From Thamnaconus septentrionalis (Eukaryota; Chordata; Actinopteri; Tetraodontiformes; Monacanthidae): DNA of 64,000 nt. Numbering within the stretch: the stretch's first letter is position 1; the number at the start of each line of letters is the position of its first letter. Under the pieces are notes generated by a model. It was not told the origin of the DNA. It did not search any database and worked only from the letters and a program-made list of their open reading frames with translations. The translations under genes and the position numbers were made by a program. Shown here piece after piece: positions 22,868 through 34,240 of the stretch. The stretch is taken from the NCBI GenBank assembly GCA_009823395.1, contig CM020514.1:11376466-11440465 (forward strand), read 5' to 3'.

Positions 22868-25800
22868 GTGAGGCAGCGCGGCCGTTGCGTTTTTCTTTTT
22901 TAATTTGCTCGGTTTTATTGGTGGCAGTTGTTGCGAGATAGCCGCTGGTGACTTCTGTTTAGTGTTTTTTTTTTTTTTGCTGTTTTAAATAAACAATGGA
23001 ATTGTTAGTAGCTTATCCTTAAAGCAGGAGTAGCCTGTGCAACAGCATTAAAACGACAAATAGTAATAATGATTTCAAAAGGTCGCCATGCAAAACATTT
23101 AGTAGCGTCTATTGGCGAGAAAGCAAACGATGTTAACACTAACTGGGGTTAGGTAACCCTAACCCCAGGGAGATCCACACTGTGAGCTACTGTAGAAACA
23201 CTGTGGTAGAAACACTGTGGCACAACACACAGTTGTTATGTTCTATATTCTGGAAGGGTTTGTAGAAGTTGAGGCCTGGACTGGTTTGGCTGTAATGAAG
23301 AACTGAAGAAACCTCCAGGATGAGATTCGAAACCTCTTCAAATTGGGTGTAGAAGGGTGAAGTTGAGGCAACTGGATGACTGAACCCTCACAGACATTTT
23401 GTCTATATTAAAACACAGTTTTCAATATTACAATGTAACTCCTCTTTGGAATAGCATAGTTTATTTCCAAATTCAGATCATCCACCCATACAGATAACAC
23501 CGACCGCAGGCCTCCCGAGCAGCGGCCCTCGCTCCCATGAGACAGCAGGGAGCGCCACAGCGCTGCACCCATGGTCTAATTGTGACGTACAACCTTTCGA
23601 TCCCCCCCCCCCTCCTCTTCTTTTGCCTCGAAACAAAAAAAAAAGTTGTCAAGGACACGAAATTTGGCACTTCCTGCTCGCCGGATCTAAATGTTGACTC
23701 AGATGAGCCGTACCCACCAATCTTAGTCTCAGTCAAATCTGAAAATTGCCCTCCCGCGTCCTCCGCTGCCGAAATGCGGCGACTCGACGTTGGGTGCGGA
23801 GCTGCTCCAGGGTCAGGGAGTGCGCTGGCTCGGCGTGGAAGTTTTCCCTGCTGACTAATGGTTTTGGTGCCTCTGGAAACGACCGTCTGGACTGCCAAAG
23901 TCCCGGCTTTGCAAACTTCAGAAAGTTTTTTTTTGTTTTGTTTTTCGGACGTGTTACCGTTTGCGTGCGTGTGTGTGAAATGAAGGCAGAGATAGAAAGG
24001 GGGGGGGGGGCAGTGTTAGACTGAGCAACAGATTAGGGTGTGGTGAGGGAGTCCTCTGCCAGCTGCGGAGCTGGTGAGTGGTCGTCGCTTGTAAGAAGAT
24101 GGGCTGGGTCTCCGCAAGCCCGTTCCTTCCAGACTTTTCTTTTCTTTTCTTTTTTTTGAACTCGGCTTGTGTAATTTCCAACACCGCCACTAAAGTCTCA
24201 CGCTCGCATCGGGGAGGAAATCAACGTTTTTCTGTTGCGGCGACAACAATCCGCCGCTCGACCTCACCCCCCCGACGAGAAGCCAACTCTCGGTTGGTTT
24301 TGTCAGCGCGGCTCAGGGCTTCCTGGAGCCACGTCGTGATGCAGAAAGCTGCGTCCCCTCCCCCCAAAAAACAATTCCTTTCTTTGCGGAACAACTGGGA
24401 TTTGTCAACTGCTCAGTCCACTTCTTTGTAACATCCACCACAATCCACACAATAGATGCCCGGCCAATTGTTCAGATTTTCTAGAGTTGTGCCTTGACTA
24501 AGATCGGTTGGACTGAAAAGTTTGAAAGCCTGTCCAGTCAGTCAGTAGTGATGAGGCTTTCTATGTCTAGATTTCAACACTACCAGTGCCTTGGGAAGGT
24601 ACTGGGTGAAAAGAAGTCTTTGGGAATGACCGAGAGAAGCGAGTATGTAGGTGTTGGGTTAATGTTGAGGTTGTGCCAGACCACCTCTGAGCGCAAGGCC
24701 ACGTAGGCCAATCGGAAGTCCCAAGAAGTGGAAACACTTTGACGTCAGTGGCGTTGGGGGGGCTCCTGTGGGGAGGGCTGACAAATGCATGGACAATGAG
24801 TTTGGCACTGCCGAAACAGTAGGTGTATATATGAGTGATGCTGGGTAAATAGTTGAGGGTTTAGATCAGAAGGGTGATATCGACCGTCGTGTTTGGTTGG
24901 ACCGGGGGAGGGAGGGAAAAAGTCTCTCTTTGTAAATACATCCATGTGTCTGCGGACCAGTCTGGAAAAAAAGGGGGGCTGTTTTTTCTTTTTCGGAGAG
25001 GTGATTAAAACCTCAAACTCGCAGGGTCCCTTGCAGAGTTATTACACCCACCTCGGCTGCAGCCTGCTTCAACCCCGGCTGCCATCTGGCAACAGATAGG
25101 AAGGTGTCGGCCGCCGCAGCGCCGCTCGTTCCCGAGCTGTGAAACATCTCCGTTCACGCTCAACATTTCAACTCCAAATTGTCTTTTTTTTTCTTTCTTT
25201 CTTTCTTCTGCGGTGGTCGTGGCTCCAGGCGCTTTGTTTGTGGCTCTCCCGGTCCGGCTCTCCCATTATGGTTCACGAGCACAGCTCAGGAGCACCTTGA
25301 TGGAAATCCTTCAGATTTAGCACCGGCCTTCGCTCGCTCTGCAGTGTCCTAATTACATTTTGCTCGCCAGAGGTCAAAGTTTACAGCGGCCTTCTTCAGT
25401 ATTCCCGCACGGTCTCGGATACACCTGCCCGGCGGCTCTCTTGCTCAACCTCGAAACCTCCGCCTAATCGAAGTCTACTTTCAATAGGAAGAGTTTTCAG
25501 GCTGTTTGTAAAAAGTTCACTGGGTTCCGTAGCCAATCGGCTCGCTGCATGAGCAGGCGATATGGAGAGGCGACTGCTCCAAGCTGCTCTGGGAACCCTG
25601 GAAGAACAGCGAGAAGAAGTTGCAAAGTGATGCAACCAACAGCAGCTGCTGGGATTAGTTTGTACAGGCCGTTGTCGTGCCACTTTGTGGGATGGCATCG
25701 TCGCATTCACAAATAACATAGAAATGGTACCGATGGTTTGTTTTCGCTTCACCCCCGACTGCCTTTGGCACAATTTATTCAACACGGTTGCGTACAGCAG

Positions 25801-28800
25801 CCTGCCACAGGGCCGTCCCTCTGCTGCTCACGTTGCCCCCTTTGCACTGATAAGCAGCCTTGGGCTGGCTCTCGCCCTGTAATGAATCTGGATGCCTGGA
25901 AATTGAGTAAATTACGTTCAAGCAGCTCTGCGTCTGGTGTGCCAGGCTCACTTATTGGTCAGAGGTCAAAGGGCAATCTCACTCTGACGCACTACGAAGT
26001 TGCGCCAGTGTTAAAACGAAAGACGAAACACTTTTTCTCACCACCGTCTGTATTTGTTGCTGCTTCTGAATACAAGGCAGTGACGTTATTAGTTGAACAA
26101 ATATTCTCCTTTTTATTTTAGTTGCGATTGGGTGAAGATGATGTGACGCTCTGTGACTAAACTCAGCATAACTCACTAAGTGCGTTAAAAGTGGAGTCTG
26201 GGCTGTGGCGCATGTGGCTGCAGCTTTAACAACAAAGTATTAATCCTGTTTATTTCTGTAATGTTATTATTTATCCACTGCGGAGTGGAGTTGTGGTGCA
26301 ACTGGGGGCTGGGACATGTCAGACATAATTCCAACTGTCTGGCTGCAAAGCGTCCCCCTCGTCTGTTTTGTGCTTAGTTTGTGCGATTAGTGGGTAACCT
26401 GACTTAATGCACTGGCCTTTCGTCAGCTATGCCCCATTTCCACTCGCTGTGCGAGTGTCTGTTTCGTAAGAGCAACTAGGTCACACACCCGCGCACACAC
26501 ACACACACACACTTGTGCACGGAGGACAAGTCGAGAGTTTGGAAGTCTATTGAATGTTCTCTTGTTTCAGAAGCAGACTGATAGTTTTTAATGACTAATA
26601 ACTTGTAACATCTTCTTTCTTTTTAGCCAAAACTCTTAGCAGCCTGATTGCTTTTGAGGTCGGTCTAAATATCATTAATAATGCTGATTATTTTTCCCTC
26701 CCTTCTGCCATCTCGCAGCCCTAAACCGAAGACGGAGGCCATGGTACGCTCACCTCCTGTCATGTCCCCCTCCACTGCCACCCAGATGGACTCTAAAATG
26801 CCCAATCAGGGTAAACCGGGGAGCGCTGGCAGCCAGTCGCAGCCCTCGCCCTGCGACCCCAAGACCCTGGGCGCCAAGGGGGCTCAGAATGTTGCGGGAG
26901 GCATGGGGCTGAAGAACGGCCAGGGTTTGTCCTCTGGTCCGAGTTCCAAAGTCAAAGTTAAAAGGGAGCGAAGCACCTCCGTGGAGTCCTTTGAACAACC
27001 GGAGAGCGGCACCCCCACTGGTGAGGACAAAGGTAGGTGCTGATGTGCCTCTTGCTGTTATCAGAATATTTGACTTTAAGCACAAATTGGATCTTTTTCA
27101 TTCTCATCAAATTGTGGAAATTGTTGCATCAGGATCAGTGGGCGTTTTATACACCTTGTTTGCACACAGGTGATCAACAGCTGTCTCGCAACACGAGGCC
27201 GCAGTTTGTAATGATGTGCAATTTCAAACTGATAGTAGTCGTGTGTGTGTGTGTGTGTGTGTGTGTGCAGACAGTAGCAGGGTGAAGAGGATGTGCGTGG
27301 CAGAGAGGAGGCAGCCGTACAGTGGCGCTGACTGGTGCTCTGGGGGAGAAAGTGATGAAGATGACAAAGGATTTTTCAGTAAGCGAACGTGTGCATCCAA
27401 GCGTGCGCGGTGATCCCTCTGCCGATCAGATCGACTCACGGCAGCTCCGCGCTTCAACCAGAAAAAGACCTTTTGCCGGCTCTAAACTCTGCCGTCGTCT
27501 TCCCTGCTTGTTCTCCCCTTTCAGACTGCAACTCAAGTGACGTGAAGCCCCAGGACTCGGTCACACACTCTACCTCCAATGCTGGTCTCAGTCGCTCGTC
27601 GACGCCGTCCCACAATACACTGGGAAGCCAAGGGTCAACAGCAGAACCTCCTACTGGCCAGAAACCGGGCTCAAAACTCGTCTATGTCTTCACCACAGAG
27701 ATGGCCAACAAGTAAGGAAACAAGCATTGGACGTTTAGCTTGTAATCCGCAGTTTAGCTCCACATTTCCTCAGTATGTGTTGCTGGTCATTCCGTTAAGT
27801 TGAAAAGATGGAGAGTGCATCTTTTACTTTGGCTTAAACACTTATTTTGTGATGTCACAAAGGGCAGTGATACCTCTCAGTATAGATCAGATGACCCCAG
27901 AACAGTTGGCCTGGTTAAAGTTACAGCAGGAGTTTTATGAAGAGAAGAGGAAGTGACAATACCTGCTGCCAGGTGTTTGTGCTGCCCTCTGAAACCAGTT
28001 CAGTGTAGGTGAAGCATGAAGCTGAAGCTGTTGCGCTATTGCTGGAGGCTGAGAACAGAGGGCTAAATATGCTGTTTTTATCAGAATCTGAAGCTGTGTT
28101 GTTTGTTTATACAACCATGCAAAGCTGTTTCAGTAAAAATAAAGTGTTGAAATAGTTGAAAAAAAACCATTAAAGTAAATATAGAATAATTTGTTTTCAA
28201 TTTCTACCTCTTAAACCAAAGATGACCTTTGTACAGAGGTGAGGTGATATCTTTTATTATAAATCTCACTATCAATCTTTTGTACCTGGTGGCACAGACT
28301 TGACTTGTATTGCCACTTGGTTGATAGTGGGATATCAAAGATAGCGTGGGTGCGTGTGTGCAATAGTTGACTGACCTTGGTTTTACCTTGATGTTTTTCT
28401 CCTGGCCCTCATTCATTCATCCGTTCAGCAAAAGCGACACACGTTTTCTCTCTCGCTCTCCCCCTCTCCGTCTCTCTTATTGTGTCTGATGACTGATATC
28501 TAACCGTCTGCTTTCGTGTCCTTAGGGCAGCTGATGCGGTTCTTACTGGCCACACAGAAAACATCATTGCCTTCCACATGAAAAACATCTCCAACAGCAA
28601 GGACAAAGCGCACCTCCTTCTGGTAAAGACGATTTTCATGCTCTCTTTGTTTAAACCCTCTATTTTTTCCTCTTCAATGTTGTTTTTGATTCGACTTAAG
28701 TAACCTAAACTAATTGTATATATTTTTTTGAACCTTCTCTTTTAAAGAACAATGCAGCAAACGCCCTCCGAAATGACTCGAAGCCTCCCCAGCAACCTTC

Positions 28801-31800
28801 TGCTCATAGCCAAGAACAGAGTCACCAGCCTGGATCCAAGCCGTCCTTAGCTGGCATGGCCGAGCCAGCACCACCTCAGCCTTCAAACCAAGGGAACCAG
28901 TCTGGTGTTCTTCCACAAGAAGCGTCATCCGCCGCGAGCATGGAGTCCAAAAACCTCCCTGGCAGTAGCCCCAGCAACAGCAATGCGCCAGTAGACCAGG
29001 CCCCCGTCAGCCAACCCGAGGCAGGCCTCAACCTTCCAACAGCGGCCGAAGGGGGTCCGGGCGGCGGTCCCGGCGTCGCGGGCCTGACGCCTCAGCAGCA
29101 GCAGCAGCAACTGGCCCAGGAGCTGCTGGACACGGAGGGTCTGTCCCAGGAGCAGCTGGAGCACCGGCAGCGCTCCCTGCAGACCCTCAGAGATATTCAG
29201 CGCATGCTTTTCCCCGACGACAGGGATGCGCCGCCGCCCGGCCCCCCGCAGCCCCACGGTGGACCCCACGACGGAGGCCCCGATGGTGCCCCCCGCAGAC
29301 CCGAGCAGGGACCCCTACAGGCCATGATGGCACAGTCTCAGAGCCTCGGGCCACCGGGCGGGCCGGGAGGTGCTCGCCCGCAAGGTCCGCCCTTCGGCCC
29401 GCCCCACGGTCCCAGAGACATGCCCCCCTTCCCCCAGGATGAAATGGGGCCTCACATGGGAGGGCCCGGTGGATGCGGAGACGGCGATCAGATGACCCCG
29501 GAGCAGGTGGCCTGGTTAAAGTTACAGCAGGAGTTTTATGAAGAGAAGAGAAAGAAACAGGAAATGCAACACCGCCCCCTTCCTCCGGATATGATGATGC
29601 ACCCCCACGGCCCGCGCGGCATGATACGTGGGCCACCACCTCCTTACCAGATGGGCCCAGGCGAGATGTGGGGCGGGCCGGGAGGTGGCCCGCCAGAACA
29701 CTACCAGGAGCGCATAGGCATGGGCCCCGGGCCCAGGGTCATGGCCCCTCACATGCAGCGGATGCCCGGCTTCTCCGGAATGATGAATCCTGAAATGGAG
29801 GGACCGCCGAGGCCCGGCATGGGCTGGCCGGACGACATGCCTCCCCGCATGGGGGACGCACGGGGCTTCCCCGGAGGCCCCGGGGGAATGTTCGCGGGCC
29901 CCGGTGGTCGTGGCGAGCGATTCCCCAACCCTCAGTCGGTCCAAGAGGCCATGTTCCACCAAGGTATGGGTGGAGAGAAGGGCATCCCGCCCGGCATGAT
30001 GATGGACATGCAAAGGATGATGGGACACCAAAGAGGTGGAATGGAGCCTGGCAACGGCATGGGCATTTTTCCCAGGATGCCCGTCGACGGCCCCATGAGT
30101 CCGTCCCCTCGACTTCAAGGGATGGCGGGAAGGGAAATGGGTCCCGAGTTCGGCATGGGTCCCGGCCCCGCGCCCGGTCCGCACCTCCACCCATCCAAGC
30201 TACGAGATCCCGGTATGAACATGAGCCCCGACGAGATGATGAGGATGAGAGGCGGCGGAGGTCCTCCGATGGAGAACCTGGGCCCTCAAGGCCGGCCCAT
30301 GCAGGGGCCCCCTTTCCCTGAGCAGACACAGCCCGGAGATTTCCCCATGGGGCCGGGAAGGCCCTTCCCAGGCGGTCCAGGCGGGATGAGGGGCCCGCAC
30401 GGAGACCAGCCCTTCGGCCCGGAGCACAGGGCCACTCCAACGGGAGGCAACGGTCGCATAAACCACTTGCCCTCTGCCGGAGGCCCTCCGCAGGGCCAGA
30501 GGGGGCGCAAGCCAGCGGATCTCAACGTGCAGGCGGGAGGGGGGAACTCTCCCAGCGTCAACCCCCTCAAGTCGCCCCCTCTAAGGCAAGTGCAGTCCCC
30601 CATGTTGGGCTCCCCCTCCGGCAACCTAAAGTCGCCCCAGACGCCGTCCCAGCTGGCTGGCATGCTCACCGGTCCGACAGGCCCCACTGCCCCACCGGCC
30701 CCGCCAACGTCGGCGCCAATGAAATCCCCCCACTCCATGATGGGGTCGGCCGGCGCTTCTCCCGTTCACATGCGGTCCCCTTCTCTCCCCAACCCCTCCC
30801 CCGGTTGGGCCTCCTCGCCCAAACCGCCAATGCAGAGTCCCGGAGTACCACCCCAGGGTGGGAAGCCGCACCTCAGCATCACCTCACCAAACATGATGGG
30901 CAACATGGAGCAAGGTACAGTGAATCTCTCCGTTCATTTCTTTGTTTTCGCCCGACTGTATTTATTAAGCACTATTAAAATAATTTGTTTCTGCCGTGTT
31001 TCTTGAGTGAAATTTTGTCTTAGAGATTTGTGCAAGTAATGAGAGACTTTTTGTCTTTAAAAAAAAAGCAGGTGATCTGTATCTGATCGCTGACTATTGA
31101 GCAGACAGTCTTGTTCATCACAGTTGCAGGGTGGGGTTAGTCGGGCTGCAGTCCAGCAGCTCCCTCTTGTGGCGACTTGCCGACAAGCAGGAGTCCTAAC
31201 TGGGCAGCTTCGCTGGCGTGTCACCAGGTCACCTCTCTCTCATTGTATCCTCCTCTAGGTGGGAACGGCCCCCCCTCTGCCCCGCCTTCGTCGGGGGCTC
31301 CATCTGGCTCCATGTCTCTCCCCGGCAACGTCCCGTCTGGCAGCCCCTACACCATACCCCCAGAGCCAACCCTGTCCCAGAACCCTCTCTCCATCATGAT
31401 GTCACGCATGTCCAAGTTCGCCATGCCCAGCTCCACCCCACTCTACCACGATGCCATTAAAACAGTTGCCAGCTCAGATGACGATTCACCCCCAGCTCGC
31501 TCTCCTAATCTGCCATCCGTCAACAACAATGGTAGGACACGCCGAATATATGTTGTTTGATTTTATTTTTTATTCTTTCGATCACTCATTCTGGATTTGA
31601 ATCACTTCCTCCACTGGACCGGATCCGGTGTAATCCATGAAAGCCTAAAGTGAACGTTGTCTCCTCCGTTTACGTATCTTTTGCAGGCATGGCAATGAAC
31701 CACCAAGGCAATCCACGTATGATGGGACCCGGAAACCCGGGGCCCATGTCCGCCCTGAGCCCCCTGGGCATGAACCCCATGGGATCGCAGCCTCTCTCCC

Positions 31801-32726
31801 ACGGCATGCCCCCACAGATGCCCTCACCCAACGCCCCCAACATGGGCCCGGGCATGATGCCTCACGGCATGATGATCCCACCCAATCCCCAAGACCCCGG
31901 CATGGGAAATCCTCAGATGATGCCCCAGGGACGCATGGGCTACCCTCACCGAGGCCAGGCGTACCCGCTCACCCAGTCTCCGTCCCAGCAGGGCCCTTTC
32001 TCCCCGCACAACGGCCCCGGTCCTCAAGGGTTCCCCGGCCATCCCATGGCCTTCCAGGGAGAAGGGGGCCCCATGGGCGGCCGGATGGGCAACATGCCCC
32101 ACGGTGGGGGCAACGACGGGGGCATGTGCAAGCCCAACACGCCCGGAGGGCCCGAGTTCAACAACATGCAAGGTGGGTTCAGCGACGCCGACCTCCACGA
32201 GGTGATGCGGCCAGGGGCGTCGGGCATCCCCGAGTTCGACCTGTCCCGGATCATCCCGTCGGAGAAGCCGAGCCAGACTCTGTCCTACTTCCCCAGGGGC
32301 GGCGGCGAGAACCCGGGGGTGAAACCCCCGCATCCCTCCGGCTTCCCCATGCAGGGCATGATCGGCGACGGCCCGCCCAGGATGGGCATGTCCATGCAGG
32401 GGATGGGGGGGATGCCAGGGGGTCCTGGCGTGGGGATGGGGCCCCAGGATATGCCCATGGGCAACCCGGGTCACAACTCCATGCGGCCGCCAGGGTTCAT
32501 GGGCCAAGGCATGATGGGCCCCCAGCACCGGATGATGTCTCCCGGCGGTCCGGGCGGGATGATGCAGGGCAGACAAATGGCCCACCCGGGCCCCGGCGGC
32601 TCACCCAACATGATGATGTCACTGCAGGGCATGGGCGGCCCCCCGCAGCAGACAATGATGATGGGGGGTCAGATGAGGCCGCGTGACATGGACATGGGGT
32701 TTAGTCCGGGCCCTGGAATGTTCTAA
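22581..32726 (+). CDS. bcl9: bcl9, B-cell CLL/lymphoma 9 homologue (Wnt co-activator), eight coding exons
   Basis: The product is the nuclear scaffold that links beta-catenin to Pygopus in the Wnt enhanceosome. Joined exons: 22581-22867, 26719-27032, 27271-27378, 27525-27711, 28526-28622, 28748-30914, 31259-31531, 31687-32726; every junction is GT-AG and phase-consistent. Translation gives 1,490 aa from ATG 22581, or 1,410 aa from the conserved ATG 22821 (human BCL9 is 1,426). Numbering from 22821: N-terminal MHSNRLKNSPSTNTQSPK; a basic nuclear-localisation-like KVKVKRERSTSVESF; HD1 about 209-244 (VYVFTTEMANKAADAV); SQEQLEHRQRSLQTLRDIQR; HD2 about 498-523 (DQMTPEQVAWLKLQQEF); a long Gly/Pro/Met-rich region; PLSIMMSRMSKFAMPSSTP near 1015; GIPEFDLSRIIPSEKPSQTL near 1243. 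The last block matches BCL9 (SQTL) rather than BCL9L (SSTL). Neighbours acp6 and gja5 support orthology. Start choice and cassette use are open. Confidence 0.95.
22868..26718 (+). other. bcl9 intron between coding exons 1 and 2
   Basis: No coding exon is visible in these 3.85 kb. It holds a telomere-like short palindrome at 23143-23168, GC-rich unique patches at 23740-24330 and scattered T-rich and CA tracts. None of the open frames shows domain-like sequence. Confidence 0.6.
26719..27032 (+). CDS. bcl9: bcl9 coding exon 2
   Basis: Acceptor CTCGCAG at 26718, donor AAAG|GTAGGT after 27032. It encodes SPKPKTEAMVRSPPVMSPS through SQSQPSPCDPK to the basic KVKVKRERSTSVESF and SGTPTGEDK. This follows human BCL9 closely (SPKSKQEVMVRPPTVMSPS, SQSQPSPCDSK). 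It ends in phase 1. Confidence 0.93.
27241..27267 (+). repeat. (GT)n tract acting as acceptor tract of the bcl9 cassette exon
   Basis: GT dinucleotides run directly into GCAG|ACAGTAGC, so the repeat replaces the usual pyrimidine tract of the exon at 27271-27378. Confidence 0.9.
27271..27378 (+). CDS. bcl9: bcl9 coding exon 3, BCL9L-like cassette
   Basis: A 108-nt exon (36 codons, phase 1 in and out) encodes SSRVKRMCVAERRQPYSG followed by ADWCSGGESDEDDKGFFS. From memory, human BCL9L has the equivalent KRRCVLERKQPYSGDEWCSG, and the canonical human BCL9 protein lacks it. The acceptor tract is a pure (GT)n run ending GCAG at 27270. The donor is TTCA|GTAAGC. Joining exon 2 directly to exon 4 keeps the frame and gives GEDKDCNSSDVK, matching human SDIKECNSADHIK. 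The exon is therefore probably alternatively spliced. Confidence 0.82.
27525..27711 (+). CDS. bcl9: bcl9 coding exon 4, first half of HD1
   Basis: Acceptor CCCTTTCAG at 27524, donor ACAA|GTAAGG after 27711. It encodes NCNSSDVKPQDSVTHSTSNA, then SRSSTPSHNT, then SKLVYVFTTEMAN. The last part is the beginning of HD1, the Pygopus PHD-finger binding segment (human VVYVFSTEMANK). It ends in phase 2, so Lys219 is split across the intron. Confidence 0.93.
27846..28143 (+). pseudogene. Intronic duplicate of bcl9 HD2 with possible terminal-exon signals
   Basis: 27885-27953 repeats 29486-29554 of the large exon at 65 of 69 bases. Read in frame it gives DQMTPEQLAWLKLQQEF then YEEKRK and TGA at 27954. 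Three of the four differences are synonymous (CCG/CCA, GAG/GAA, AGA/AGG) and one is Val to Leu. CCTCTCAG precedes at 27880. Splicing exon 4 (phase 2) to 27881 reads straight into the copy. An AATAAA follows at 28138-28143. The copy is embedded in a TTAA-family repeat and is flanked by similar words, AGTGATACC and AGTGACAATACC. Whether it is ever transcribed as an exon is unknown. Confidence 0.7.
28526..28622 (+). CDS. bcl9: bcl9 coding exon 5, second half of HD1
   Basis: Acceptor GTGTCCTTAG at 28525, donor CTG|GTAAAG after 28622. It encodes KAADAVLTGHTENIIAFHMK and NISNSKDKAHLLL, aligning with human KAAEAVLKGQVETIVSFHIQ and NISNNK. It completes HD1 and ends in phase 0. Confidence 0.9.
28748..30914 (+). 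CDS. bcl9: bcl9 large coding exon 6 with HD2
   Basis: Acceptor TTTTAAAG at 28747, donor GCAAG|GTACAG after 30914. This 2,167-nt exon holds SQEQLEHRQRSLQTLRDIQR, MMAQSQSLGPPGG, HD2 at 29486-29563 (DQMTPEQVAWLKLQQEF then YEEKRKKQE), MIRGPPPPYQMGPGE, GERFPNPQSVQEAMF and LGSPSGNLKSPQTPSQLAGM. All are BCL9 hallmarks. HD2 is the amphipathic helix that binds beta-catenin armadillo repeat 1. Third positions are very GC-rich compared with the AT-rich introns. Confidence 0.95.
31259..31531 (+). CDS. bcl9: bcl9 coding exon 7
   Basis: Acceptor TCCTCTAG at 31258, donor CAATG|GTAGGA after 31531, phase 1 at both ends. It encodes TIPPEPTLSQNPLSIMMSRM, SKFAMPSSTPLYHDAIKTVA and SSDDDSPPARSPNLPSVNNN. This is almost residue-for-residue the C-terminal conserved block of human BCL9. 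Confidence 0.95.
31687..32726 (+). CDS. bcl9: bcl9 terminal coding exon 8
   Basis: Acceptor TCTTTTGCAG at 31686; stop TAA at 32724-32726. It is rich in Gly, Met and Pro. It contains DADLHEVMRPGASGIPEFDL and SRIIPSEKPSQTLSYFPRG (human DPDLQEVIRPGATGIPEFDL, SRIIPSEKPSQTLQYFPRG), GMMGPQHRMMSP and an ending GFSPGPGMF. This is the C-terminal transactivation-associated region. Confidence 0.95.
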
Positions 32727-34240
32727 TACAACAAGAACCTTGTATGTAGAATGTTGTCGGACAGCACGCAAGGACGGGGGCAAAGGTCACGGTGTGTCTA
32801 AAGTGTTCAAAAAACAAAAAAACTTTCTCGGGCTCAAGTTAAAAGGAAGTATAACACAAGAAAAGGGGGACGTACCCGGACATGAACTGAACGAAGCGGA
32901 CAGTCACCCGGTAATGTCCTGTGGGAACTATTTCAAATGGAGACTCACAAACAGGCCCGGACTGGAGTACTTCTGCCGCAAGAACATTACGATTTTGACT
33001 CGTGAACTTCAGAATGTATGGGATTGTCGTGCATCGATTTCGCAAAACCGTTATTGTGGTTTTTTTTTTGATTATCTGATTATAAAGAGGACTTCAACAT
33101 CAAAGAGGAATCAACCTAACAAGTCAACACGGAGATGCTACAGTATATGTCTACTTTTTCAGATTTAAAATAACAAAAACGACAAAAAAAAAAACCCAAC
33201 AAAAAATAAAACAACAAAATTTGTCATGACAGTGGTATGGATCAAGAGAAAGGAATGAGAAGAATTTGTGCTTTGTGAAGACCTTAGTGGAACTCCATCT
33301 TGTCTCTCGCTCCATTGTTTTGACTGTTTCTGTACAGTATATACGTATGGGAGTGTGCGTCGCGCGGCCGACTGTATGTTTGTGTGGTATGTATGTATGT
33401 GTCTGTATGTATAGGCATTCTATCAGTGACCTCTCGACTCCTCTCGCCCAACTTTCATTGGGGGAGGAACGCCCCCTAAAAATACTGTACTGTTTACTAT
33501 TGGTGGGCTATTCGAATTTTAGTCTATTTTAATTTCCTTTGTAACTCCAGTGTATAACAAACCAAACTATGACCTCATTAAGATAATAGTATTATTAAAA
33601 AAAAAAAAAAGCACAAACATGGACCGTCTGCAGAAAGCGTCTTTCTTTTTCTCTATATTTTGAACCATCGAGAACAAACACACCAAGTGTGAGGAGCCCG
33701 GCAGCGTTGGAGCGCCGCGTAAAATTCGCGTTCAAGCTGCGGGGTGATATTTCGACCCCGGCGCTCCAAAACTTTCAGGGCTTTTCGGACTTTTTTTCGC
33801 CAGCGTAAATAGTACAGCAAAATACCCAGACGTGCTACGTGTTCTTCCTGTTGTGTTCCTGTTTGGTTTTGACTCGTGTTGACTCTGGGTTAAGAACCAT
33901 TCCCACAGCAATAATCACCAAACGGTCAACAGAAATGGGACAGGAGTGGCTGAATGCCTCGACAGGTATGCCAGGTGTTTTAGAGCTAGAGCTAGGTAGA
34001 CCCGTTTTAAAAAAGGAAAAAAAAAAGAAAAAAAAAAAAAAAGAAATAGCAAAGCAGATTTCGTGTCCAAAAAAATAAGACACAGAAATGTAAACGCGTA
34101 CTGCTTACCATCCAGTTGACTTCCTCTTTTCTCTATTGTATAAGCTTGTCATGTGTTTCTCCATTGGCTTTGGTGCAGAGTAGCCTATCAGGGCTATGGT
34201 GATGGACTACAAATAAAAGATATTGTTTTGGTATATACAT
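32727..34240 (+). other. bcl9: bcl9 3' untranslated region (probable extent)
   Basis: No further coding signal follows the TAA. A-rich stretches and AATAAA hexamers occur near 33206 and at 34212-34217. The latter is followed by U/G-rich sequence (GTATATACATGTTGTC), the usual downstream element, so I place the likely end near 34,240. A run of about 14 A at 33597-33611 is genomic. The exact cleavage site cannot be read from sequence alone. Confidence 0.5.

Noticed and set aside
28925..30738. Several long minus-strand frames of 110-230 codons opposite bcl9
   Set aside because: They are mirror frames of the GC-rich bcl9 exon 6; the plus strand carries the conserved protein.
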